Source: Plantactinospora soyae
GTDB taxonomy: Bacteria > Actinomycetota > Actinomycetes > Mycobacteriales > Micromonosporaceae
Direction of reading: 5' to 3'
Assembly (NCBI RefSeq): GCF_014874095.1
Contig: NZ_JADBEB010000001.1
Location: 5,456,001-5,520,000, forward strand
DNA: 64,000 nt
Shown here: piece by piece, positions 39,129-49,242 of the stretch
Layout: each line of letters begins with the position of its first letter
Position numbering within the stretch: position 1 is the stretch's first letter
Made by a program: the position numbers and the translations under genes
Notes under the pieces: generated by a model
The model's input: the letters and a program-made list of their open reading frames with translations, nothing else
Told to the model about the DNA's origin: nothing
The model's database searches: none

Positions 39129-39643
39129 GTGAGCGCGTCACGCGGTTCCGTGATCGTCACGACATACAACCGGGCCGAGCTGCTCGGATACACCCTCGCC
39201 TCGGTGACCAGGCAGACCCTGCCGGTCGACCGCTTCGAGGTCCTGATGTGCGACGACGGGTCCACCGACGACACGGCCGCCGTCGTCGACCGGTTCCAGG
39301 ACCGGCTGGACATCACCCGGCTCTTCCACGAACACGATGGCTTCGGCGCGAGCCGCTCCCGCAACGAGTTCTACCTGCGGTACCACGACGACTTCGCCGA
39401 CCTGCCCGCGCGCTGGGTGATGCTCTGGACGGCCACTTCGAGGCCGGCCTGGAGATGTCGCGGACCAACCACCGGCTGTTGATCCCGAAGTACGACTCGC
39501 CGGTCGTCCCGTTGCTCATGGCGCTGCCGACGATCAACCCCTTCAACATCAACGACGTCATCGAGGCGCTCGGTCTGGACACGACACCCGGACGCGCCTG
39601 GTCCGCGCGTGCGGACCTGCTGCACATCGGCTCATTTCGGTAA
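39129..39643 (+). pseudogene. Truncated, frameshifted GT2 glycosyltransferase
   Basis: GTG 39129 after GGAGGAGA opens with SVIVTTYNRAELLGYTLASV and EVLMCDDGSTDDTAAVVDRF, a clear GT2 start. At 39360-39425 it lacks the acceptor part of the fold, and near 39424 the sensible frame shifts by one base to LDGHFEAGLEMSRTNHRLLI, then PTINPFNINDVIEALGL to a TAA at 39643. Either a real double lesion or a sequencing error. It leads directly into the aminotransferase operon. Confidence 0.6.
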
Positions 39644-39656
39644 GGGGAGAGGATTC

Positions 39657-41021
39657 ATGTCTGTCGTCAACGAGATGCCGCGTACGGTGCGGACCGCGGA
39701 GGAACTCGCCGAAATCGACCGGCGGGTGCTGGTGCACCCGCACCACCACGGCAGCCGGCAGGAGCGCATCACCATCGTCCGCGGTGACGGTTGCTCGGTG
39801 TGGGACGCGAAGGGTGTGGAGCTGCTCGACGTCATGGGCGCCGGCAACTGGGTCGCGCAGGTCGGGCACGGCCGCCGCGAACTGGCCGACGCGGCGGCGC
39901 GCCAGATGAGCACGCTGGAGTACTACACCAGCTTCGACATCTTCGCCAACGACCAGTCCATCACGCTCGCGCAGCGGCTGGTCGACCTGGCGCCCGACGG
40001 CCTGGACCGGGTGTTCTTCACCAACGGCGGGTCCGAGAGCGTGGAGACCGCCTTCAAGTTCGCACGGCTCTACCACCACCACCGCGGCGAGCCCGACCGC
40101 ACCTGGTTCATCTCGCGGAACCTCGCCTACCACGGCTGCACCTTCGCCAGCGGCACCGCCACCGGGTTCCCCGGCATCCACGAGGGCATCGGGCCGGAAT
40201 TCCCGAACGTGGCCCGGGTCTCGACCCCGCACCCCTACCGGGCGCCGGACCTGTGTCCCGGCCGGGATCTCACCGACTTCCTCATCGAGGAGTTGACCGC
40301 CACCATCGAACGGATCGGCCCGGGCAACGTGGCGGCGATGATCGGCGAGCCGGTGATGGGCGGCGCGGGGATTCTCATACCGCCCGCCGACTACTGGCCG
40401 CGCGTCCGTGAGCTGCTGTCGCGCCACGGGATCCTGCTCATCGCCGACGAGGTGGTCACCGGCTTTGGCCGGACCGGCGCCTGGTACGACTCGGCCGACC
40501 GCGGGATGCGAGCCGACGTGGTGGTCGTGGCGAAGGGCCTCACCAGCGGCTACGCCCCGCTGGGCGCGGTCCTGGTGAGCGACGCGATTGCCGAGACCAT
40601 CGCGGGCCGCGACACATACCTGTTCCACGGACACACCTACTCCGGCCACGCCACCGCGTGCGCGGTCGCGCACGCCAACCTCGACCTGCTCGAGCAGGAG
40701 GGGCTCGTGGAGCGGTCCCGCACGATCGGCACGTGGCTCAGCGAGGCCCTGGCGCTGCTGGCCGACCTGCCGATCGTCGGCGAGGTGCGGGTGGCCGGCG
40801 CCACCGTCGGTGTGGAGCTGGTGGCCGACCGGGAGACCCGGGAGCCGCTGATGGCCGACTGGGTGACCGTCGCCCTGCGCAACGACCACCGGGTGGCGGC
40901 GCGGGAGTACGGCAACACCCTGGTCATGGCCCCGCCGCTGGTGATCTCCCGGCCCGAGATCGACCGCGCCGCGCAGGCGCTGGCCGACGTGCTGCGCCGC
41001 CGGCCGGCCGGCCGCTCGTGA
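39657..41021 (+). CDS. Class III (omega) aminotransferase
   Basis: 454 residues from ATG 39657 after AAGGGGAGAGG. PLP fold-type I class III: FFTNGGSESVETAFKFARLY, then LLIADEVVTGFGRTGAWYDS and the PLP lysine in VVVAKGLTSGYAPLGAV. It would transfer an amino group to or from an aldehyde or ketone not next to the carboxylate. It is the first gene of a tightly coupled plus-strand operon with the GMC oxidoreductase, double FAD protein and epoxide hydrolase; the GMC product (aldehyde/ketone) could be its substrate. Confidence 0.88.
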   Translation: MSVVNEMPRTVRTAEELAEIDRRVLVHPHHHGSRQERITIVRGDGCSVWDAKGVELLDVMGAGNWVAQVGHGRRELADAAARQMSTLEYYTSFDIFANDQSITLAQRLVDLAPDGLDRVFFTNGGSESVETAFKFARLYHHHRGEPDRTWFISRNLAYHGCTFASGTATGFPGIHEGIGPEFPNVARVSTPHPYRAPDLCPGRDLTDFLIEELTATIERIGPGNVAAMIGEPVMGGAGILIPPADYWPRVRELLSRHGILLIADEVVTGFGRTGAWYDSADRGMRADVVVVAKGLTSGYAPLGAVLVSDAIAETIAGRDTYLFHGHTYSGHATACAVAHANLDLLEQEGLVERSRTIGTWLSEALALLADLPIVGEVRVAGATVGVELVADRETREPLMADWVTVALRNDHRVAAREYGNTLVMAPPLVISRPEIDRAAQALADVLRRRPAGRS

Positions 41022-42613
41022 TGGAGTCCTATGACTACGTCGTCGTCGGCGCCGGCACCGCGGGTTGCGTGCTCGCGGCGCGGCTGAGCGAGGACCCCGA
41101 CGTGACGGTGTGCCTGCTCGAGGCCGGGCCCGGCGACGACTCGGACAACATCCGCGTCCCGGCGGCCGGCGGAAAACTGCTGCGCTCGCAGTACGACTGG
41201 GACTACAACAGCAACGAGGAGCCGCAGCTGGGCGGGCGCCGGCTCTACCTGCCGCGCGGGCGGGTCCTCGGCGGCACCAGCGCGCTGAACGGCATGGTGC
41301 ACATCCGCGGCAACGCCCGCGACTTCGACGAGTGGCACCAGCCCGGCTGGACGTACGAGACGATGCTGCCTTACTTCGTCCGTAGCGAGGACAACGAGCG
41401 CGGCGCCTCGGCGTACCACGGGAGCGGCGGCCCGCTGCCGGTCGCCGAGGGGCGGTCGCGCAACCCGATGGCGGCGGCCTTCGTGCGTGCCGCGGTAGAG
41501 GCCGGGTTCCCGAGCAACGACGACTTCAACGGTCCCAGCCAGGACGGCTTCGGCCTTTATCAGGTGAACCAGCGCAACGGGCGGCGGTGCAGCGCCGCGG
41601 CGGCATACCTGCACCCGGCGGCCACCCGGCCCAACCTGACCGTGCGCACCCGCGCCCACGCGCACCGGGTCCTCGTCGAGGGTGGCCGGGCGTGCGGGGT
41701 CCGGGTACAGCGGTTCGACGAGGTCGTCGACATCCGGGCGCGGCGTGAGGTCATCGTGGCCGCCGGGGCGTACAACTCGCCGCAGCTGCTGATGCTCTCC
41801 GGGGTCGGCCCGGCCGACCGTATCGCGGCGCTGGACCTGCCGGTCGTTGCTGACCTGCCCGAGGTCGGCCGCAACCTGCAGGACCATCCCGCCACCTATC
41901 TGGTCTTCACCCACGACGAGCCGGTCAGCCTGCTGTCCGCCGGTGAGGAACGGCACGTGCGCCAGTTCGAGGCGGACGGCAGCGGGCCGCTGTCGTCCAA
42001 CGTGCCGGAGGCTGGTGGCTTCGTCCGCACCCGTGACGGCCTCGACGCCCCCGACGTGCAGTACCACGTGTTGCCGGTGGCGTTCGTCGAGTGCGCCCTC
42101 GGCGAGTCCACCGAGCACGGCATCTCGTTCGGCCCGTGCGTGCTGCGGCCGGCCAGCCGCGGCGAGGTTACCCTCGCCTCCGACGACCCGACCGCCAAGC
42201 CACGCATCCGGCACCGGTACTACGAGCAGGCGTCGGACTTGCGGACGATGACGGCCGGGCTGCGCATCGCCCTGGAGCTCGCCCGGCAGCCGGCGCTTCG
42301 GCCGTACACGGTGCGCCCGTTCGCGATGCCGGCCTCCACCACCGAGGCCGACCTGCACGCCTTCCTGCGGGCACACACCCAATCGATCTTCCACCCGGCC
42401 GGCACCTGCGCGATCGGGACCGTGGTGGACGAGGACCTGAGGGTGTACGGCGTGGACGGCCTGCGCGTGGTGGACGCATCCGTGATGCCGCTCGTGCCCC
42501 GGGGCAACACCAACGCTCCGACAGTCGCGATCGCCGAGCGGGCGGCCGACCTGATCTGTGGCCGCACCGACGCGACCCGGGCCCGCACCAGCTTGATGGA
42601 GGCACACCGATGA
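41021..42613 (+). CDS. GMC-family FAD oxidoreductase
   Basis: 530 residues; the ATG overlaps the aminotransferase stop by one base. N-terminal FAD motif YDYVVVGAGTAGCVLAARLS, GMC signatures GRVLGGTSALNGMVHIRGNA and AAGAYNSPQLLMLSGVGP, and the C-terminal catalytic region FHPAGTCAIGT with PRGNTNAPTVAIAERA (His and Asn). It resembles choline dehydrogenase-like alcohol oxidoreductases. It oxidises an alcohol to aldehyde or ketone and so could feed the aminotransferase. Confidence 0.88.
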   Translation: MESYDYVVVGAGTAGCVLAARLSEDPDVTVCLLEAGPGDDSDNIRVPAAGGKLLRSQYDWDYNSNEEPQLGGRRLYLPRGRVLGGTSALNGMVHIRGNARDFDEWHQPGWTYETMLPYFVRSEDNERGASAYHGSGGPLPVAEGRSRNPMAAAFVRAAVEAGFPSNDDFNGPSQDGFGLYQVNQRNGRRCSAAAAYLHPAATRPNLTVRTRAHAHRVLVEGGRACGVRVQRFDEVVDIRARREVIVAAGAYNSPQLLMLSGVGPADRIAALDLPVVADLPEVGRNLQDHPATYLVFTHDEPVSLLSAGEERHVRQFEADGSGPLSSNVPEAGGFVRTRDGLDAPDVQYHVLPVAFVECALGESTEHGISFGPCVLRPASRGEVTLASDDPTAKPRIRHRYYEQASDLRTMTAGLRIALELARQPALRPYTVRPFAMPASTTEADLHAFLRAHTQSIFHPAGTCAIGTVVDEDLRVYGVDGLRVVDASVMPLVPRGNTNAPTVAIAERAADLICGRTDATRARTSLMEAHR

Positions 42614-45357
42614 GTGAGAACCTCGGCATGCGGGCGGTCGTGCTCGGTGCTGGAATAGCGGGCCTCGTGACGGCCCGGGTGCTGGCCGACCGGTACGCCC
42701 AGGTCGCGGTCGTCGAACGCAACACCGTGGTCGGCGTGACCGACCCGCGTCCCGGTGTTCCGCAGGGCCACCACGCGCACGCGCTGCTGGCCCGCGGACA
42801 CGAGGCGATGGAGCAGCTCTTCCCCGGTATGCAGGCCGACCTGACTGCGGACGGCGTGCTCAGCGGAGACCTGTCCGGGGAGTTGCGCTGGTACTTCCGC
42901 GGTCGCGCGCTGCAGCAGGGGCACTCGGGCCTGATCAGCGTCTCGGCGAACCGGCCGACGCTGGAGGCGTATGTGCGCCGGCGGGTGGTCGAACTGCCCA
43001 ATGTGGTGATGCGCGAGCGCACCGTGGTGCAGGCCCTGGTGACGACCAGCGACCGCGCCCGGGTCAACGGGGTGCGGGTCGTGGGCGACGACCCGGAGGC
43101 GACACCCGAGACGATCGAGGCCGACCTGGTGGTCGACGCGACGGGACGCGGCAGCCGCACCCCGGCCTGGCTGGAACAGCTCGGCTACGAACGGCCCGCG
43201 GAGGACAAGGTCCGCATCGACCTGGCGTACGTGTCGCAGTACTTCCGGTTGCGCAGCGACCCGTTTGGCGACGACCTGGCGATCAACTCCGTGCCGCACC
43301 CGGGCAACCTGCGCGGCGCCTTCTTTGGCAAGTTCCCCGACGGCGTGGCCCTGCTGTCACTGACCGGCATCCTCGGCGACCACCCACCGCGCGACCGCGA
43401 GGGTTTCCTTGAGTTCGCCCGCTCGCTGGACGCGCCGGAGATCTACGAGGCGGTCCGCACCGCGGAGCCGCTCACCGAGCCTGCGATGTTCCGGGTGCCG
43501 GCCAGCGTTCGGCGCCGGTACGAGAAGCTGACCCGCTTCCCCGACGGCCTGCTGGTCGTTGGCGACGGGGTGTGCGCCTTCAACCCGGTCTACGGGCAGG
43601 GCATGACGGTGGCCGCGATGGAGGCGACCGCGCTAGCCGAGCACCTGCGCCGCGGCGCCGTACGCCCGCGGGAGTTCTTCCAGGCCGTGGGGCGCATCGT
43701 CGACGGGCCCTGGGAGACCTCCGTCGGTGGCGACCTGGCCCTGCCCGGGGTCGAGGGGAAGCGGACGGCCAAGGACAAGATGGGCAGCAAGTACATCGCC
43801 CGGCTGCACACCGCGGCGCAGCGCGACGGCGCGCTCACCGCCGCGTTCTTCCGGGTGGCCGGCCTGGTCGACCCGCCGACCGCGCTGATGAAGCCCGGCC
43901 TGATAGCCCGCGTGATGCGCACCGCCCGCAAGGTCGACGCCGAGGCTGTCCCGGCCACGCGGCCCGATGCCACCGTCGGTCGGCGCGCCGTCGTCGTGGG
44001 CGGCAGCATGGCGGGAACCCTCGCGGCGCGGGTGCTGTCCGACCATTACAAAGAGGTGGTCGTCGTCGACCGCGACGAGGTGCTCGGCGTCGACGTTCCC
44101 CGGCGCGGAACGCCGCACACCGCGCACGCGCACGGACTGCACGCGCGTGGTTACCTGATCCTGACCGAGCTCTTCCCAGGCCTGCGGTCGGACCTGCAGA
44201 GCCGCGGCGTGCCGGTGGGCGACCTGGGGCAGATGCGCTGGTACTTCGACGGCCGGCGGTTGCAGTCGGCGCGCACCGGCCTGCTGTCCGTGACCGCGCA
44301 ACGGCCGATCCTGGAGGACTACCTGCGGTCCCGGGTCGCGGCGCTGCCCAACGTGACGTACCGGCAGGGCACCGAGCTGACCGGCCTGCGGGCCACCGCC
44401 GACAACCGGCGCGTCACCGCGGTGGCGCTGCGCGACGTGGTGACCGGGACGGAAAGCGCACTCGATGCGGACCTCGTTATCGACGCCACCGGGCGCGGCT
44501 CCCGCCTGCCGGCGTGGCTGGATCAGCTGGGGTACCAGCGGCCGGACGAGGAGCGCATGAAGATCGGCTTGGCGTACACCACCCGGCTGTACCGCAAGCG
44601 GCCGGAGATGTTCGACGGCACCCAGTCCATCAACCCGGTCGCGTCGCCGGCGCACCCGCGCGGCGCGTTCTTCGGGCAGGTCGGCGACGACGAGTGCATC
44701 GTGTCGCTGACCGGGATTCTGGGCGATCACCCGCCGACGGACCCCGACGGCTTCCTGGACTTCGCCCGGTCGCTACCGGTGCCGGACGTGTACGACGGGC
44801 TGCGCGACGCCGAGCCGCTGACCGAGCCCGTGACGTTCACCTTCCCGGCGAGCCTGCGCCGCCGGTACGAGCGGCTGTCCCGCTTCCCGGAGCGCCTACT
44901 CGTGCTCGGCGACGCGGTCTGCAGCTTCAACCCGGTCTACGGCCAGGGCATGACGGTCGCCGCCATCGAGGCCATGACGCTGCGCAAGTGGCTGCTCCGC
45001 GGCGCGCCGCCCGAGCCGCGCGGGTTCCTGCGCGACATCGCCCGCGTCGTGGACGTGCCGTGGCAAATCTCCACCAGCGGCGACCTCGACTTCCCGGGCG
45101 TGCCGGGCAAGCGGCCGGCGATGGTGCGGTTCGGCAACGCGTACATGGCCCGGGTGCAGTACGCGGCGACCAAGGACCCGTCGATCACCGCGTCGTTCAT
45201 GCGGGTGGCCGGACTGATCGACCCACCGACCGCGCTGATGCGCCCCGGCATTGTCCGGCGCGTGCTGCGGCTCTCGCGCGACCGCACGGCCGCGCCAGCC
45301 GCTAGACCCGTCACCGCATCCGACCGCATCGAGAAGGTAGAGGGGGCCGTACCGTGA
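42610..45357 (+). CDS. Tandem-fused double FAD-dependent monooxygenase
   Basis: 915 residues from ATG 42610 (ATGA overlap). Two complete, homologous FAD modules are joined head to tail. Module 1 begins [20 protein letters not shown]; module 2 begins near residue 458 with [20 protein letters not shown]. Both carry [15 protein letters not shown]- or [15 protein letters not shown]-type blocks, [11 protein letters not shown] and [13 protein letters not shown]. Single-module relatives are ~450 residues. Module 2 has GGSMAG in place of GAGIAG, so its FAD binding may differ. This fusion is unusual. A downstream epoxide hydrolase suggests epoxidation. Confidence 0.85.
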   Translation: MSENLGMRAVVLGAGIAGLVTARVLADRYAQVAVVERNTVVGVTDPRPGVPQGHHAHALLARGHEAMEQLFPGMQADLTADGVLSGDLSGELRWYFRGRALQQGHSGLISVSANRPTLEAYVRRRVVELPNVVMRERTVVQALVTTSDRARVNGVRVVGDDPEATPETIEADLVVDATGRGSRTPAWLEQLGYERPAEDKVRIDLAYVSQYFRLRSDPFGDDLAINSVPHPGNLRGAFFGKFPDGVALLSLTGILGDHPPRDREGFLEFARSLDAPEIYEAVRTAEPLTEPAMFRVPASVRRRYEKLTRFPDGLLVVGDGVCAFNPVYGQGMTVAAMEATALAEHLRRGAVRPREFFQAVGRIVDGPWETSVGGDLALPGVEGKRTAKDKMGSKYIARLHTAAQRDGALTAAFFRVAGLVDPPTALMKPGLIARVMRTARKVDAEAVPATRPDATVGRRAVVVGGSMAGTLAARVLSDHYKEVVVVDRDEVLGVDVPRRGTPHTAHAHGLHARGYLILTELFPGLRSDLQSRGVPVGDLGQMRWYFDGRRLQSARTGLLSVTAQRPILEDYLRSRVAALPNVTYRQGTELTGLRATADNRRVTAVALRDVVTGTESALDADLVIDATGRGSRLPAWLDQLGYQRPDEERMKIGLAYTTRLYRKRPEMFDGTQSINPVASPAHPRGAFFGQVGDDECIVSLTGILGDHPPTDPDGFLDFARSLPVPDVYDGLRDAEPLTEPVTFTFPASLRRRYERLSRFPERLLVLGDAVCSFNPVYGQGMTVAAIEAMTLRKWLLRGAPPEPRGFLRDIARVVDVPWQISTSGDLDFPGVPGKRPAMVRFGNAYMARVQYAATKDPSITASFMRVAGLIDPPTALMRPGIVRRVLRLSRDRTAAPAARPVTASDRIEKVEGAVP

Positions 45358-46505
45358 GACCGTTCCGAATCGAGATCCCGCAGGCCGACATCGACGATCT
45401 GAACCGCCGGCTGGACGACGTCCGGTGGCCCGCGCCGTTGGGCGACGACGACTGGAGCCGCGGTGTGCCGGTCGGGTACCTGCGCGAGCTCGCCGGATAC
45501 TGGCGCACCCAGTACGACTGGCGGGCCGCCGAGGTCGAGCTGAACCGGTACCCGCAGTTCATCGCCGAGATCGACGGTGCCACGGTGCACTTCCTGCACG
45601 TGCGCTCCCCGGAGCCGGACGCGGTGCCGATGCTCGTCACCCACGGTTGGCCGGGTTCCGTGGCCGAGTTCCTCGACGTGATCGGTCCGCTGACCGACCC
45701 TGCCGCGCACGGCGGCGACCGGGCCGACGCGTTCCACCTCGTCATTGCCAGTCCGCCCGGGTTCGGCTTCTCCGGCCCGGCCCGCCCGGGGTGGCACGCG
45801 GGCACCATCGCGCCGGTCTGGGCCGAGCTGATGAATCAGCTGGGCTACGACCGGTATGTGGTCCAGGGCGGCGACGCCGGCTCGGTCATCTCGCAGCAGG
45901 TCGCCGCCGTGGCACCAGATCATGTCATCGGGTTGCACGTCAACATGCTGATGACCTTTCCGTCCGGCGACCCGGAGGAACTGGCCGGGCTCAGCGAGGT
46001 CGACCAGGCGCGTCTCGCACTCATGGGCCGCTTCGACGCGGAGCTGTCCGGATACATGAAGCTGCAGTCGACCCGGCCGCAGACCTTGGCGTACGCGTTG
46101 ACGGACTCGCCCGTGGGCCAGCTGGCCTGGATCGTGGAGCGGTTCCGGGAGTGGGCCGACGCGGCAAAGGTGCCCGAGGACGCGGTGTCGAGGGACCGGT
46201 TGCTGACCATCGTGACCATCTACTGGTTCACCGCCACCGCCGGCACGTCGGCCGCGCTCTACTACGAGGGCGCGGAGGGCATGCGCGCGATGGCCTCCGG
46301 CTGGCGGCCGGAACCGGTACGGGTCCCGGCCGGCGTCACGGTGTACCCGCACGATCCCTTCCAGCCGTTGCGCGGGCTGGCGCACCACTACCTGGCCGAC
46401 ATCGTGCGGTGGAGCGAGCCCGACCGGGGTGGCCACTTCGCCGCGATGGAGGAGCCGGACCTGTTCGTCGACGACGTGCGAGCCTTCGGTCGTACCGTGC
46501 GGTGA
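45354..46505 (+). CDS. Epoxide hydrolase (complete catalytic set)
   Basis: 383 residues from GTG 45354, overlapping the preceding stop (GTGA), with AGAGGGGGCC upstream. Oxyanion [20 protein letters not shown], nucleophile Asp174 in [12 protein letters not shown], Tyr region [16 protein letters not shown] and His361 in [12 protein letters not shown] are all present. It is a close paralogue of the protein at 33448 that lost the His. As last gene of the operon it would open an epoxide made by the upstream FAD enzyme to a diol. Confidence 0.88.
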   Translation: MRPFRIEIPQADIDDLNRRLDDVRWPAPLGDDDWSRGVPVGYLRELAGYWRTQYDWRAAEVELNRYPQFIAEIDGATVHFLHVRSPEPDAVPMLVTHGWPGSVAEFLDVIGPLTDPAAHGGDRADAFHLVIASPPGFGFSGPARPGWHAGTIAPVWAELMNQLGYDRYVVQGGDAGSVISQQVAAVAPDHVIGLHVNMLMTFPSGDPEELAGLSEVDQARLALMGRFDAELSGYMKLQSTRPQTLAYALTDSPVGQLAWIVERFREWADAAKVPEDAVSRDRLLTIVTIYWFTATAGTSAALYYEGAEGMRAMASGWRPEPVRVPAGVTVYPHDPFQPLRGLAHHYLADIVRWSEPDRGGHFAAMEEPDLFVDDVRAFGRTVR

Positions 46506-46702
46506 CGGCAGGACGGGCGGTGTACCGTGCCAATATTCGCGCATGCGCGGTGACCTGCTCTTTTGCTGCTCGGGTCAGAGTGCGCGGTGGTGGTGTGGGT
46601 GGTCGCTGACGTGATGTGGGGGAGCAGGTTGGGAGCAGTAGCCTGCTCCCGACGGCGCTGAACCGCGCTCAACGGCCTGATCTGTGGGTATCGTCTCTGG
46701 TC

Positions 46703-47200
<498 letters not shown>

Positions 47201-47234
47201 ACCATCCTGCGTGAGGGGGCGTACGACACCTCGC

Positions 47235-47624
47235 TCATCCACGTCGTCGATCGAGGCCGTGAACGAGATCCACAACGCCCAGCTCGTGCCGGCGGTGGAC
47301 CGACCCGATCATCGTCCCGGTGGCCCGGTCCAACGCCGCGAACAGGCTCGTCACACCCACGTCCGCGTCACTAACCTGGCGCGGACGACTCGGACGCGGC
47401 TCGTCATGCAACCCATCAACCCGATGGACGACGAACCGCGACCGCCAGGTACCGACCGCCGGCAACGACACACCAAGCAGCCGCGATACCTCACTGTTCG
47501 ACAGACCCCTGGCACAGACCAGGACGATCCGCGCCCGCGTCGCGAGGGCCTGCGCGGCCGAACGCCTACGCGTCAACGCCTCCAACGCGTCCCGCTCCGC
47601 ACCCGTCAAATCCAGCAGAGCCAA
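47235..47624 (-). pseudogene. IS630-family transposase relic
   Basis: Starts with ALTRRRSAAQALATRARIVL and an HTH (GLSNSEVSRLLGVSLPAVGT), then skips the middle and continues with GVTSLFAALDRATGTMIGSV from the catalytic domain before running out near the AraC relic. It is internally deleted and truncated. Confidence 0.75.
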
Positions 47625-47669
47625 CTACGGCCCACGACCATCACTAACCCAAACTACGGACTCAGGACA

Positions 47670-48326
47670 CTAGTCCCGTGTTCTCCGGGCAACCATGGGA
47701 TAGTCAGCCGTTTGCTCAGCAGTCTCTCCGGAGGGTGGATAGGCGTCGATCATTCGGCGCAGGGTGGCGATCGCGACGGCACGGACGTCCGTCTCGCGCA
47801 GTGGGGCAGAGAGCAGCGCCGAGCTGAACGAGAAGCCCTCAACCAGGGCGAGCAGCAGGAGCGCTTCGCGATCTAGCGCCTCCTCGTCGATCATGCGGTC
47901 GGCCAGCGCGTCGCGCAGCAGCGAGCGGATCACTTCTGCGCCCTCAAGCGATATCGCAGCGATGTCGGCCGCAAGCTCCGGTTCCGTGCGCGCCATGACG
48001 CGGTACTCGACGAAGGCGATGTGCTCCCGGCGCTCCTGATCGCTGGTCGGCGCGGCAAAGGCGATGACGTCAGTGATCCGTGCCACCGGGTCGTCGGACA
48101 TCGTCACCGCGCGTCGCACGATGCGCTGCATGAGCACGCTCAGCGTGAAGCGCATGACTTCGCGGACGGTGTCTCCGAAGTAATACCGGATGCTCCCGAT
48201 GGCCAAGCCGGTGCGAGCGGCGATCCGGGCGAGGGTCACCGAGCGCAGCCCGTGCGCGGCGACTTCATCGATCACGGCCTCGGCGACCTGCTCCCGGCGG
48301 ACATCCGGGTCGACTCGTTTGGACAT
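47670..48326 (-). CDS. TetR/AcrR-family regulator
   Basis: 218 residues from ATG 48326. N-terminal HTH: REQVAEAVIDEVAAHGLRSV, LARIAARTGLAIGSIRYYFG. The C-terminal ligand-binding domain is helical. Two near-identical palindromes lie immediately upstream (48346-48386), so autoregulation and control of the divergent membrane-protein gene at 48439 are likely. Confidence 0.88.
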   Translation of the reverse strand: MSKRVDPDVRREQVAEAVIDEVAAHGLRSVTLARIAARTGLAIGSIRYYFGDTVREVMRFTLSVLMQRIVRRAVTMSDDPVARITDVIAFAAPTSDQERREHIAFVEYRVMARTEPELAADIAAISLEGAEVIRSLLRDALADRMIDEEALDREALLLLALVEGFSFSSALLSAPLRETDVRAVAIATLRRMIDAYPPSGETAEQTADYPMVARRTRD

Positions 48327-48345
48327 GATCCCATCATAGCAATCT

Positions 48346-48386
48346 CTAGCATTGGCATGCTAAATTCTCTAGCATGGACATGCTAG
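48346..48386. promoter_or_regulatory. Pair of TetR-type operators
   Basis: CTAGCATTGGCATGCTAA (48346-48363) and the perfect palindrome CTAGCATGGACATGCTAG (48369-48386), 23 bases centre to centre. They lie between a TetR gene and a divergent gene. The AT-rich content stands out in this DNA. Confidence 0.75.
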
Positions 48387-48438
48387 AAGCGCTTCGTGAC
48401 GGTCCCCCTTCCCGTTACGGCCCCGGACAGGGCGAGAC

Positions 48439-49119
48439 ATGAAGGGCTGGTACAACCCCCGGACCGGCTCGACGGGCGAGGATCCTCACGGCTTCGACGG
48501 CGATGCGGGGGCGTGGTCGACGCCCGCTCCAGGGCTTGATTCACCGTTGCCACCGTTCCGCCCCTCCCTCTCGCTCGAGCGCACACGATTTGCAGTCGAC
48601 CTGCCCGATGCGTCGACGGTGACGGTCGATGTCGATCACATGTCGGGCCGGGCGTCGCTCTACCGGGACGACCGCCACGTGCAGACCGCCGACATGCTGG
48701 TCCGGTTCCCGCTCGGGTCGGACAGCATCGAGGTCGCCGCGAGCAGGTACGGCATGCAGCGGATTCACCTGGTCAGCGCGAACGGCAGCCAACGACGTCT
48801 CGATCCCGCGCCCGGGACGCCCGAGCACTGGCGAGCTCAACTCTCCCGGCGGCACCCGGGAGCTGGGCGAGCCTTGGCCGCCGGTGCCGTGATCGTGCTG
48901 GCGGTCAACCTGATCCTGCTCGCGCCGCAGCTGCTCGAGGTGGTCACCCATCTGCCGCTCTGGGCGGATCGCTTCACGCCGTTCATCTCGCCCATCAACC
49001 TGCCGGCACGGGCGAACACGGCGCTGACCATCGCCGCGGCCCTCGCGGGGATCGAGCGAGCACTCACCTTCCGACACCACCGCCTCCTGGACGCCGAGAC
49101 GGATGGGATCGAGAGCTGA
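48439..49119 (+). CDS. Membrane protein of unknown function, TetR-divergent
   Basis: 226 residues from ATG 48439 after GGGCGAG. A soluble N-terminal ~140 residues (VDLPDASTVTVDVDHMSGRA, then RFPLGSDSIEVAASRYGMQR) looks like a beta-rich domain. Two hydrophobic stretches follow, around AGAVIVLAVNLILLAPQLLE and ALTIAAALAGIERALTF. I do not recognise the family. Its position suggests TetR control, and it may be co-transcribed with the exported peptidase 124 bases on. Confidence 0.6.
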   Translation: MKGWYNPRTGSTGEDPHGFDGDAGAWSTPAPGLDSPLPPFRPSLSLERTRFAVDLPDASTVTVDVDHMSGRASLYRDDRHVQTADMLVRFPLGSDSIEVAASRYGMQRIHLVSANGSQRRLDPAPGTPEHWRAQLSRRHPGAGRALAAGAVIVLAVNLILLAPQLLEVVTHLPLWADRFTPFISPINLPARANTALTIAAALAGIERALTFRHHRLLDAETDGIES

Positions 49120-49242
49120 CGTCACGGCCCCAGCGGACAAGGGCGCTCGGTCATCGAGCGTCTCAGCGCACTCAGCCAAGAACACCCCGTCACACACCGC
49201 CGCCGCCTCGTACCCAACTGCGGCTCAACAAAGGAAGAACAC

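Noticed and set aside
42091-42609. In-frame extension of the double FAD protein into the GMC gene
   Set aside because: The family N terminus starts at ATG 42610, in an ATGA overlap, and the extension is Arg/Pro-rich antiframe sequence.
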